A stretch of 64,000 nucleotides of DNA from positions 620,001 to 684,000 of the forward strand of contig NZ_CP071794.1 of assembly GCF_017498565.1 (NCBI RefSeq), read 5' to 3'. Of the stretch, positions 29,458 through 37,497 are shown piece after piece. This stretch comes from Parasphingorhabdus cellanae. GTDB lineage: Bacteria > Pseudomonadota > Alphaproteobacteria > Sphingomonadales > Sphingomonadaceae. Below the pieces are notes generated by a model that saw nothing but the letters and a program-made list of their open reading frames with translations, was not told the DNA's origin and did not search any database. The translations under genes and the position numbers were made by a program. The number at the start of each line of letters is the position of its first letter. Within the stretch, counting starts at the first letter, position 1.

Positions 29458-29960
29458 GTGAACTGTGTGAACTTTGAATTTTCGCGAAAAATCTTGAAAG
29501 CAAAACTAGGGAGCAAATTGTTCTGGAGTAAGTCTGTGGATGGCGGGCTGTGATTTGTGTGAACTTTGGGATTGGGCAGCGCCGCTCCTGCTAACAGCGC
29601 GTTGCAAATTACCGGTGTGATGTGTGTGAACTTTGGAAGGTGATTGCCGATGTAGCTTCGACTTTCAAATGCGTGAAGGTATTGCTCGCGCGAAGACGCG
29701 AAGACGCAAAAAAATTGTGGGGAAACGCAGATTGGGCATTGAGAATTTGCTCTCATCCAAGCGAAAACTGGGGTCTCCTTCAGCTCCTGCTTATCGCTAA
29801 AAAGCAAACTCAACCCACAGGTTTTCAATAGACTTGGAGAATAATTGTAATCTATATCAATGGCTTAGTAGAACTATCGATATTTCCAAAGCCGCTTTGC
29901 GCCTTCGCATCTTCGCGCGGAAATCCACCTGATCGCCCCTGTGATCTGTGTGAACTTTGG
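29458..29960 (+). repeat. Dispersed 20-bp direct repeats (GTGATNTGTGTGAACTTTGG) in non-coding block
   Basis: The 613-base gap 29373-29985 has no convincing gene. Three copies of GTGATNTGTGTGAACTTTGG lie at 29550-29569, 29617-29636 and 29941-29960, differing only at the N position. A fourth, weaker copy is at 29458-29477. All are in the same direction, with irregular spacing (92, 67 and 324 bases), unlike a CRISPR array. The gap also has a 12-base palindrome TTTTCGCGAAAA (29479-29490) and the inverted 24-mers listed separately. It lies between two convergent transcripts. Open frames here (e.g. 29391-29828, minus strand) are low-complexity and probably not genes. Confidence 0.75.
29687..29919. 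repeat. Inverted pair of 24-bp GC-rich repeats
   Basis: The 24 bases at 29687-29710 (beginning CGCGCGAAGACGCG) reappear as the reverse complement at 29896-29919 (TTTGCGCCTTCG...) with 22 of 24 matches, 185 bases apart. Short repeats of this kind, built from CGCGAAG units, are scattered in sphingomonad intergenic regions as I recall. Transcribed RNA could pair into a long hairpin. No transposase or target duplication is visible. Confidence 0.65.
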
Positions 29961-29985
29961 GCCGGTCACATCGGCTCAAACACCA

Positions 29986-31281
29986 TCACCGATCATAAGC
30001 CTTTGGCAAAGCGCCTGGGGTCGGATTGCGATAGCGCTCGCGCAGACGCTCCTGCCGATTGGACAGCGACTGCTCGACACCGTCGATAAACACCCTTTCA
30101 ACTTGCGTGGAAAGCTCCAGTGGATCACCGGTCCAGATCACCACATCTGCTTGACGCCCTGCTTTGAGGGACCCGAGCTGTGAACCCATGCCCATAATCT
30201 CGGCCGGTTTGGAACTAATCGCAGCAAAAGCTTCGTCCCAGCTCAAGCCGGTTGCACGCGGTACCCTGTTCAAAGCGACCAAATTTCCGGCATATTGCAT
30301 CGAATAGCGCAATTGATGGGCATCACGGTCATTGATCATCCCGATCGCCACATTCACCCCGGCTCGCTTCATCCGCCCAATATTGGACTGGGTTGCCGAA
30401 AGATCTTCAAAACCCTCCGGCAAGTCGGTGAGCGCGGATGCCAGCACCGGAACGCCAGCGGCTGCAATCTCATCGGCCACACGCCACCCCTCGTTCACCC
30501 CGACGAGCACCATGTTCAGCGACGGGAAATCCTTACGCAAGCCGAGCACTTTCAGGATATCATTTGCGCTCTCGACATGGACCAGCAGGCGGGTCGAGCC
30601 ATTCATCACTGGCAGCAAAGCCTTGGCATCCGACGCCTTCATCAAGTCGCTGTCGAATAGCGAAGGACTGCGAGAATAAGTCCGCGCTTCTTCAAGCATG
30701 GCCCGGAACAAGATGTGCGCAGCCGAACGGCTACCGCCGGCCCGGCGATGACCGGTTTCGCCAAGTTCGACAAATTGGAACGCTTTGGCTTTTGTAATCG
30801 GATCATTGTCAGCACCCAAATCAACAATCGCGCCATAGCCGCCGAAAATCGACTTTGCCGTGCTGGGCGACACTACCGCGCGGGTAACACCGGCAGCCCG
30901 GTTTACTGCTACAGGCGCTGCAAAGGGATTGATGGCATATTGGACATCAAGCGCGGCAGAGAAAACCGATTCCTCTGCGCTGGTATCATTTGTGGAACGC
31001 ACCGCATTTACTTCGATCAAACCGATCCGGCTGAAACCGGCAAAAATACCAGGCGTCACCCATTTGCCCGATGCATCTATCCGGCGCGCATTGGCAGGTA
31101 TAGCGACACTGGTTCCAGCCGCGACCACGCGGCCGTCACGGATCACAACAGTGGCATCGTCCATCGGCGCGCTGCCGTCGCCAACGACGACTTTACCGCC
31201 AGTAATCGCGATGGTTTCCGCCACAGCAGGCGCAGCCATGAGCGCGAGAGACGAGACGAGAATCGTTGCAAAATGCTTCAT
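29986..31281 (-). CDS. Exported amidohydrolase-like protein lacking the metal-binding HxH
   Basis: This 431-residue protein has a signal peptide (MKHFATILVSSLALMAAPAVAE) and the amidohydrolase/imidazolonepropionase-like fold: AITGGKVVVGDGSAPMDDATVVIRDGRVVAAG, then DASGKWVTPGIFAGFSRIG, and a C-terminal SLKAGRQADVVIWTGDP. Active members have HxH in the segment PGxxDxHxH; here it reads PGIFAGFSRIG, so the two metal ligands are missing. One later His remains (LLVHVES). It overlaps the start of its region with the end of the intact amidohydrolase gene upstream by four bases (31278-31281), so the two are coupled. It may be the non-catalytic subunit of a heteromer (inference). Confidence 0.82.
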   Translation of the reverse strand: MKHFATILVSSLALMAAPAVAETIAITGGKVVVGDGSAPMDDATVVIRDGRVVAAGTSVAIPANARRIDASGKWVTPGIFAGFSRIGLIEVNAVRSTNDTSAEESVFSAALDVQYAINPFAAPVAVNRAAGVTRAVVSPSTAKSIFGGYGAIVDLGADNDPITKAKAFQFVELGETGHRRAGGSRSAAHILFRAMLEEARTYSRSPSLFDSDLMKASDAKALLPVMNGSTRLLVHVESANDILKVLGLRKDFPSLNMVLVGVNEGWRVADEIAAAGVPVLASALTDLPEGFEDLSATQSNIGRMKRAGVNVAIGMINDRDAHQLRYSMQYAGNLVALNRVPRATGLSWDEAFAAISSKPAEIMGMGSQLGSLKAGRQADVVIWTGDPLELSTQVERVFIDGVEQSLSNRQERLRERYRNPTPGALPKAYDR

Positions 31282-32678
31282 TTCACATCTCCTTCACCGG
31301 GCTGACCAAGTTCAAAATCGCTCACCGGCCGGCGGGTTGGATCACTGCTGTCATAGAGCATAGCACCATCAATCCAGACTTTTTCCGGGCGGGAATAAAC
31401 GCTCAGCGGGTTATCATTCCACAGCACGACATCTGCCATCTTGCCGGGTTTCAAACTGCCGGTTTTGTCTGCAATGCCCATGGCTTTGGCTGGGTTATAT
31501 GTGATCCACTGAATCGCTTGTGCGTCGCTAATCTCGATGCCCATAGCCCGACCATCAGCCAGCGCTTTTGACGCTTCCTGATTGAGCCGCTGGATTTGAT
31601 TTTCGTCATCAGAATGGATGATCACGCAGGCGCCGGCCTGTTGCAGAAGGGCGGCATTTTCAGGAATTGCATCGTAAGCTTCCATTTTGAAACCCCACCA
31701 GTCGGCCCAGATTGCCGAACAAATCTCCTCTTTCGCAAGGATGTCAGCGATTTTATAGCTTTCGACGGCATGATGGAACGCGGTCACTTTATACCCGAAT
31801 TCCTTGGACATATCGATAATCTGATTGAGTTCGTCAGCGCGGTAGCAATGATTGTGTACCAAGATATCACCATCGAGAACGCCTGCCAGCGTTTCCATCC
31901 CGATATCCCGTTTCGGCGGCTTCGCGCCCTTGCGTTTCTTGCGATATTCTTGCGCGTTAATCCACGTTTGACGGGTCAGCGACAGGCTTCCCATCCGTGT
32001 TGCGGGTTTGCGGTTACGGCTACCATAAACCCGTTTCGGGTTCTCGCCGCAGGCCATTTTCATCCCATAAGGGGCGCCGGGAAATTTCATCGCCTGCACC
32101 GTGCGTGCGGGTACATTCTTAAGCGTCACCGCCCGGCCGCCAAACAGATTAGCCGAGCCAGGAAGAATTTGCAGCGATGTGATCCCGCCGTTAGCCAAAG
32201 CGCGAGAGAAACCAGGGTCCTGCGGCCAGACGCTATGTTCTGCCCAGACTTCCGGGGTCACTGGCGAAGTCGCCTCATTGCCATCGCTATGCGCGGGCAC
32301 GCTCGGCGTCGGATAGTCTCCCAAATGGCTATGCACATCAATGATACCCGGCGTCACATATTTGCCGGTTCCGTCAATGATAGTGCTGTCGGTTGGTATT
32401 GCTGTTTCAGGCCCACCGACAGATACGATCTTACCGGCGGACATGAAAATCACACCATCGTCGATCCGCTGCCCTTCCCCATCAAATATCGTCGCGCCCG
32501 TGATAACGATATTGTCAGAAGGATAAGCTTTATAGGTTGAAGGGAAAGCGGCCTTTGCCGAACGTTTGCTTGAACTGCTGGCCGAAGCACTGGCTGTTTC
32601 CGGTTCAGCCGCCGTAGCCGCGCAACCCGTCAACAATGCCCCGGCAGCGACAACTGCCAGCAAATTCCCAAATTCCAT
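31278..32678 (-). CDS. Amidohydrolase lipoprotein (catalytically intact partner)
   Basis: This 466-residue protein has a lipoprotein signal with lipobox LLTGC (Cys about residue 19). The metal motif HSH is in VTPGIIDVHSHLGDYP, with further His in LVHNHCYRADEL and AFHHAVES and Asp in IIHSDDENQI, so a metal centre can form. The C-terminus shows GSLKPGKMADVVLWNDNPLS. The start is the ATG at 32678 with AGAGG six bases upstream, not the TTG at 32684. Its context, downstream of a peptide transporter and coupled to a second, degenerate amidohydrolase, points to degradation of a peptide or cyclic amide in the periplasm (inference). Confidence 0.88.
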   Translation of the reverse strand: MEFGNLLAVVAAGALLTGCAATAAEPETASASASSSSKRSAKAAFPSTYKAYPSDNIVITGATIFDGEGQRIDDGVIFMSAGKIVSVGGPETAIPTDSTIIDGTGKYVTPGIIDVHSHLGDYPTPSVPAHSDGNEATSPVTPEVWAEHSVWPQDPGFSRALANGGITSLQILPGSANLFGGRAVTLKNVPARTVQAMKFPGAPYGMKMACGENPKRVYGSRNRKPATRMGSLSLTRQTWINAQEYRKKRKGAKPPKRDIGMETLAGVLDGDILVHNHCYRADELNQIIDMSKEFGYKVTAFHHAVESYKIADILAKEEICSAIWADWWGFKMEAYDAIPENAALLQQAGACVIIHSDDENQIQRLNQEASKALADGRAMGIEISDAQAIQWITYNPAKAMGIADKTGSLKPGKMADVVLWNDNPLSVYSRPEKVWIDGAMLYDSSDPTRRPVSDFELGQPGEGDVK

Positions 32679-32707
32679 AATCAACCTCTAAGCTATAAGT
32701 GACCTCG

Positions 32708-34303
32708 TTAAGACTTCGTCGTCGGATGAATCCCGGCGGCCGCAGGTTCACCAAATTCGCTTTGACCTTCCAAGTTTTCGTTAGCGTCATCATCCTGCAG
32801 CGTATCAAGATGCATGAGTTTCTTGATCAGAGGCGATATCGCCAACACCGCGATACCGACAACAACCGCAGCCCAGCCAACAGTTGAATAGACATCAAGG
32901 ACGACTTGCTTGCCAGCTTCCTGGCCCACGCCTTCTGCACCAGTCGCAGAAGCTATAAGCCCAGCAGCGAAGTTACCTGTCGCGGAAGCAAAGAACCAAG
33001 TACCCATGATTAAGCTTGCCATATGCGCCGGAGCAAGCCGGTTCATTGCCGATAAGCCAACCGGAGACAGGCAAAGCTCGCCGGTCGTGTGCAATAGATA
33101 GATAAGGAAAATGAAGATCACCGGCGTAGCATTTTCCAGTCCAACCGATTGCGCACCCCAGACGAGAACCAGAAAGCCCAGTCCAACCTGCACAACACCC
33201 AAGCCAAATTTAAAAGGAGCGGAAGGCTCTTTTCCTTTGCGGCCCAGAACAGTCCAAACCGTCGCAAAGACTGGTGCTAGCAGGATGATATATATCGCAT
33301 TGATGGATTGAAAGGTTGATGCCGGTACGCCAGCACGATCCACATGCCTGTCGGTGAACAAGTTCAATGAAGAACCAGCCTGTTCAAACAAAGCCCAGAA
33401 AATGATGGATGTTACAATAAGGAACATCGCTGCAAAAATTCGGTCTCTCTCCTCCGAGGACAATTTGGATACCGCGGTGTAGAGAACGTATAGCACCAGT
33501 CCACCACCGAAGACGCCAAGCACATAACCGACCAGGTCCTGATACTGGATAGCCAACCAGCAGATGCCAACCATCGCCAAGCCAGCAATGTACATCCACC
33601 ATTCAAGCTTGATCCCAGCCACTGGCTGCTGCAACTTTTCAGGGTCGGAGGGCTCGCCGCGGCCTAACAAGAGCGGCTTACCCCACATAAACACGACCAG
33701 GCCGAACAACATACCAATGCCGGCCAGACCGAAGCCATAACCCCAACCATAGGTTTCGCCAATGTAGCCGCAAAGCAGCGAACCTAGCGCCGCGCCTAGG
33801 TTAATACCCATGTAGAAAATCGTATAAGCACTATCCCGGCGAACGTCGGTTCTTGGATAAAGCTGTCCCACAATGACCGAGATATTCGCCTTCAGGAAGC
33901 CGGAACCAACAATGATCAGCGCAAGCGCCAACCAGAACACACTGATGACCGGATTATCAACGTGACCAACGGCCGCGTCTCCCTCGAAAGCCATAAAGAA
34001 ATGGCCCAATGTCAGGAGTATCGCTCCGAACAAAACCGCTTTTCGTTGGCCCAAATATCGATCAGCGAGATACCCACCGACCACCGGTGTAATATAGACG
34101 AGCGCTGTGTAAGCGCCGTAAATGATGCCAGACTCGCTGTCAGAGAACAGCCAATGCTTGGTAAGATAAAAGATAAGGAGAGCCCGCATGCCATAATAGG
34201 AGAAACGCTCCCACATCTCGGCGAAAAACAGGACAAACAGACCTTTTGGATGACCGAGGAACGTTCCTCTTGCATCTCCGGGTTCTTGATACGCACTAGC
34301 CAT
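32708..34303 (-). CDS. Proton-dependent oligopeptide transporter (POT/PTR2 family)
   Basis: This 531-residue inner-membrane transporter takes up di- and tripeptides with protons. It has the POT proton-coupling motif EMWERFSYYG (ExxERFxYY, about residue 29) and YTALVYITPVVGGYLADRYLGQRK with the MFS loop. LYPRTDVRRDSAYTIFYMGINLGA is the PTR2 signature, and GELCLSPVGLSAMNRLAP is present in the C-terminal half. There are about 14 helices, typical for bacterial members. It is followed on the same strand by two amidohydrolase genes with gaps of 29 bases and a four-base overlap, forming one operon. It is divergent from the nitroreductase gene. Confidence 0.93.
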   Translation of the reverse strand: MASAYQEPGDARGTFLGHPKGLFVLFFAEMWERFSYYGMRALLIFYLTKHWLFSDSESGIIYGAYTALVYITPVVGGYLADRYLGQRKAVLFGAILLTLGHFFMAFEGDAAVGHVDNPVISVFWLALALIIVGSGFLKANISVIVGQLYPRTDVRRDSAYTIFYMGINLGAALGSLLCGYIGETYGWGYGFGLAGIGMLFGLVVFMWGKPLLLGRGEPSDPEKLQQPVAGIKLEWWMYIAGLAMVGICWLAIQYQDLVGYVLGVFGGGLVLYVLYTAVSKLSSEERDRIFAAMFLIVTSIIFWALFEQAGSSLNLFTDRHVDRAGVPASTFQSINAIYIILLAPVFATVWTVLGRKGKEPSAPFKFGLGVVQVGLGFLVLVWGAQSVGLENATPVIFIFLIYLLHTTGELCLSPVGLSAMNRLAPAHMASLIMGTWFFASATGNFAAGLIASATGAEGVGQEAGKQVVLDVYSTVGWAAVVVGIAVLAISPLIKKLMHLDTLQDDDANENLEGQSEFGEPAAAGIHPTTKS

Positions 34304-34456
34304 TACATCGGCCTCCCTTGCAATTATGCGAGCCGTCTATCGCAACTCAATTGCACCGCACCCTAGTCAAAAAATGTCGTGTGTGAAGCATATTGTTGCG
34401 CTTGTGACCAGTTTGTGACCAAAAAGCCGCTTGCAATCATCTGTCATCAACACAAG

Positions 34457-35047
34457 ATGACGGATATGTTCAATGACCTTTCCAGCCTTGATAGCTACTT
34501 ATCCTCTCGCCGTTCCGGTCGTCCGCGCAACATGATTGAACCGGGACCGAGCGATCAGCAGATTCAAGAAATCGTAGCAACCGCGCTGCGAACACCGGAT
34601 CACGGGAAATTGGCCCCTTGGCGGGTCATTCGCGTGGATGGCGATCAGCGGGAACGGCTGGCAACCGAACTCACCGGCGCCTATAAAAAAGAGAAACCAG
34701 AAGCCGGGCGGCTCGAATTAGAAGCCCTGGAAACGATGGCGCGCCAAGCCCCCGCTTTGTTGGTGGTGCTTTTCTCTCCGGTCACCTCAACCAAGATACC
34801 GCTGTGGGAGCAAGAACTCAGTTGCGGCGCCTTTTGCATGAATATCATCCACGCTATCCATGCCGAAAATTTTGTCGGCGGGTGGATTACCGGCTGGCCC
34901 ACTTATAATGACGATGTCAGAGACCTGTTTGGAAAAGCGCCAGAACGCATTGCTGGTTTCATATTCGCCGGCACTGCTGATGGCGAACTTGCCGAGCGCC
35001 CGCGCCCCGATCTTGCCAATATCCTGTCGAAATGGAAGGCTGAGTAA
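34457..35047 (+). CDS. Nitroreductase family protein (YdjA type)
   Basis: This 196-residue FMN-dependent oxidoreductase has the family pattern RRSGRPRNMIEPGPSDQQIQEIVATALRTPDHGKLAPWRVIRV, typical of small YdjA-like nitroreductases. A central LWEQELSCGAFCMNIIHAIHA helix and the ITGWPTYNDDVRDLFG region line the active site. The start at 34457 (MTDMFNDLSSL) suits the family; the longer frame from 34379 adds a Cys-rich leader without homology. Natural substrates of this group are unclear; nitroaromatics and quinones are reduced in vitro. Confidence 0.9.
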   Translation: MTDMFNDLSSLDSYLSSRRSGRPRNMIEPGPSDQQIQEIVATALRTPDHGKLAPWRVIRVDGDQRERLATELTGAYKKEKPEAGRLELEALETMARQAPALLVVLFSPVTSTKIPLWEQELSCGAFCMNIIHAIHAENFVGGWITGWPTYNDDVRDLFGKAPERIAGFIFAGTADGELAERPRPDLANILSKWKAE

Positions 35048-35137
35048 ACAGAATTGCTGATTGCGCCCAAACGCAAGTATCAAAAAAGATCGGACTTATC
35101 CCTTGCCTGCGTCGCTGTATTATGGCAGTGAGGCAGT

Positions 35138-35482
35138 ATGAATAACACAAGCAAACCAGTCTATTTGAAATTGCGGGATATAATCTCGGAGTCAATTCTT
35201 GATGGCGAGTATGATGAAGGCGACATGCTGCCATCGGTCCGTGCTTTTGCGGTAGAGCAAGGGGCTAATCCGCTCACAGTCGCGAAAGCTTATCAGGGTT
35301 TTCAGGAAGACGGATTGGTCACGGTAAAACGCGGCGTAGGAATGTTTGTGGCGACCGGGGCCAAAACGAAATTACGCGATGCGCAGCGTGCCGATTTTAT
35401 AAAGAATGTCTGGCCTCCGGTAAAACGCCAGATGAAGCGCCTGAATATCAAGCTGGACGAACTTCTCGAAAACAACGCCTGA
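35138..35482 (+). CDS. GntR-family regulator, YtrA subfamily
   Basis: This 114-residue protein consists of an N-terminal winged helix (PVYLKLRDIISESILDGEYDEGDMLPSVRAFAVEQGANPLTVAKAYQGFQEDGLVTVKRGVGMFV) and a short C-terminal dimerisation tail. That size and layout are the YtrA subfamily, whose members usually repress an ABC transporter next door. No ABC transporter is adjacent here: upstream is the nitroreductase and downstream the convergent TPR gene. Its target therefore cannot be guessed from position. No obvious palindromic operator is visible just upstream. Confidence 0.9.
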   Translation: MNNTSKPVYLKLRDIISESILDGEYDEGDMLPSVRAFAVEQGANPLTVAKAYQGFQEDGLVTVKRGVGMFVATGAKTKLRDAQRADFIKNVWPPVKRQMKRLNIKLDELLENNA

Positions 35483-35489
35483 ATTGACC

Positions 35490-37493
35490 TCAGGATTTTT
35501 CCTGTGCCTGATTGTGCCGAACCATTAAAACGGCATTTCTAAGACTGCGGCGATAAACAGGGTTTTCCGGAGCTATCGTCACCGCTTTGTCGATTAGAGC
35601 GATAGCATCCCTGCCCCGCGATGTATCGGCCAGGAGCGCGAGGCCGTATAGATGGGAGACGACCGGACTTGAAGGCTGAACACGATAAGCGATACGACCG
35701 GCACTGATCGCCTTTTTCGTCTCTCCCTGCCCTGTGTAAGCCTGCGCCAACCCAGCCATAATCAAAGCATCATCGTCACCAATTCGCTGGTGCAAACTCT
35801 CTAATATGCGCCCTGCGACCTCCCAGTTTTCGGTCTCAAGATGGGCATAAGCCATCCACCGCAAGCCAGAGACATTATTGGGATTATAGCTTAGATATTG
35901 CGCCAGAACCTCGCCTGACTGCTGCATGGCGCCTGTCGATCGAAGAACATCGACCATGCGCAGCATGACTGATTCAGAAAAATGGATCTTTCGGGCGCTC
36001 TCAAGCGCTGCCAAAGCCGCGTCATAATCGCCAAGCGCTAAGGCCGTATCTGCAACCAGGATATGAGCATCGCTTGCCCCTGGATTTCCAGATTGCAACT
36101 GCTTTGCCCTTGCAAAAGCCGCGCTGAAATCACCGCTTCCATAAAGCGCACGGATATAGGGTATAACCACACGCGCGTTTCGCGGCTCACGGATGGCCGC
36201 AGCCTGCAAAATTTCCATTGAGGTGTCCGGTCGAAAAGCGATTTTCGAGCCAACATCATGGCGGGCGGCACGATTAAGTAAGCTGGCCGCCTGTTCCCGT
36301 TTGTCCAACGCCTCTAATGCTCGCCCAGTCAACCAAAGCGCATAGGGATCCGCACCACTATCATTCACTTGTATAGTTAGCGCCTCGACAGCATCGCCAG
36401 CATTACCCGCCAAATAGTGTGATCGCGCCAGCAAATTCTGTGCTTGCCGGTTATAGGGTTGAACAGAAACCAGTCGCGTGAACTTTTCGATCGCGGCATT
36501 ATAATTGGCTTCACCATGCGCGATTATTCCCTGCACGAGCATAGCTGCTGGCACGTCGTCAAGCTCACCTTCCGTTTTCTGCATCAATATCCGGGCGAGG
36601 TCATATTTGCCCGCTCGCGCCGCCAAAACAGCCTGCATGAAAAATGCGCGCGCGTTGCGGCCATCCAGCGAAATAATCTTGCGAGCGACGGTCAACATAT
36701 CCGTCATCCGTCCCATATCCCCCAAGGTTGCGGCATATTCAGTCAGCAAGGGCACATCATTGGGATCAATTTGCAATCCCCGTTCAAACCAAGGCAAAGC
36801 TGCCGAAAGACCGAACTGAAAGCGCAAAAGCTCTCCGCGATATTGTAAGGCGCGGATGTTGTTAGGCTCTAACGCGACGGCTTCGTCGACGGCTGCAATC
36901 GCGCCAGCTTGGTTACCGGAGTTGGCCCGAAAACGAGCGATATCTACCCAAAGATCAGGATCCTTTGGATCGAGTGCAATGGCACGGTCAAAAGCCCTTG
37001 TTGCAAGCGCATCATCGCCCGTTTGCAAGGCTACACGTCCCGTTATACGCGCCGCATAAGCCTGATGCTCCATCGGAATATCGTTGGCGAATAACTGATC
37101 CTTGGCTCTGTTCCATTTTCCTTGAAGCTGAAAGGCATGGCCATAGAGATGGCGAACTTGAGACGGATGAAGCCCAAGCTCAAACGCACGCTCCAATTCC
37201 GCTTGAGCGCCAATGCCATCGAACAGTTCCAGCAGGATTTCGGCCTGCAATACCCGCGCATCAATCCACTGCGGATCAGCCTTGATCGCATTCAACAATT
37301 CGATGCGAGCAGATCTTACATCGCCATTCGATCGATATTGCTGCGCCTTTGCAAAAGCATCGCGCGCAGTTTCACTGCCCTCGCTAGCCGCATGAATTAC
37401 GGATGATAAGCCCACAAACGAAATGCCGAGCAGCATTACCGCGGCTAATAGTCTTAGCCTGTGCGTGTACACATTCCAAAACAGCGACCACAT
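35490..37493 (-). CDS. Tetratricopeptide-repeat protein of the XrtA/PrsK-PrsR operon
   Basis: This 667-residue protein has an N-terminal hydrophobic anchor (about residues 13-34, LLAAVMLLGISFVGLSSVIHA). Many TPR units follow, e.g. ALDPKDPDLWVDIARFRANSGN and ALEPNNIRALQYRGELLRF. It begins four bases after prsR ends on the same strand, so it is the last gene of the operon. A large TPR protein (PrsT) accompanies XrtA systems, where it is thought to help with EPS export or protein assembly. This one is shorter than typical PrsT, so I do not assign that name. It is convergent with the GntR gene. Confidence 0.82.
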   Translation of the reverse strand: MWSLFWNVYTHRLRLLAAVMLLGISFVGLSSVIHAASEGSETARDAFAKAQQYRSNGDVRSARIELLNAIKADPQWIDARVLQAEILLELFDGIGAQAELERAFELGLHPSQVRHLYGHAFQLQGKWNRAKDQLFANDIPMEHQAYAARITGRVALQTGDDALATRAFDRAIALDPKDPDLWVDIARFRANSGNQAGAIAAVDEAVALEPNNIRALQYRGELLRFQFGLSAALPWFERGLQIDPNDVPLLTEYAATLGDMGRMTDMLTVARKIISLDGRNARAFFMQAVLAARAGKYDLARILMQKTEGELDDVPAAMLVQGIIAHGEANYNAAIEKFTRLVSVQPYNRQAQNLLARSHYLAGNAGDAVEALTIQVNDSGADPYALWLTGRALEALDKREQAASLLNRAARHDVGSKIAFRPDTSMEILQAAAIREPRNARVVIPYIRALYGSGDFSAAFARAKQLQSGNPGASDAHILVADTALALGDYDAALAALESARKIHFSESVMLRMVDVLRSTGAMQQSGEVLAQYLSYNPNNVSGLRWMAYAHLETENWEVAGRILESLHQRIGDDDALIMAGLAQAYTGQGETKKAISAGRIAYRVQPSSPVVSHLYGLALLADTSRGRDAIALIDKAVTIAPENPVYRRSLRNAVLMVRHNQAQEKS

Positions 37494-37497
37494 AACC

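Noticed and set aside
29391..29828. 145-residue open frame on the minus strand in the repeat block
   Set aside because: It spans the dispersed repeats, has unusual residue composition, no ribosome binding site and no recognisable domain; the repeats explain the open frame.
29458..29960. Repeat block as a CRISPR array
   Set aside because: Only three to four repeats, spacing of 67-324 bases, and no cas genes nearby.
34379..34456. Extended N-terminus of the nitroreductase with three Cys
   Set aside because: The family start fits ATG 34457; the leader has no homology and would be an odd Cys-rich tail.
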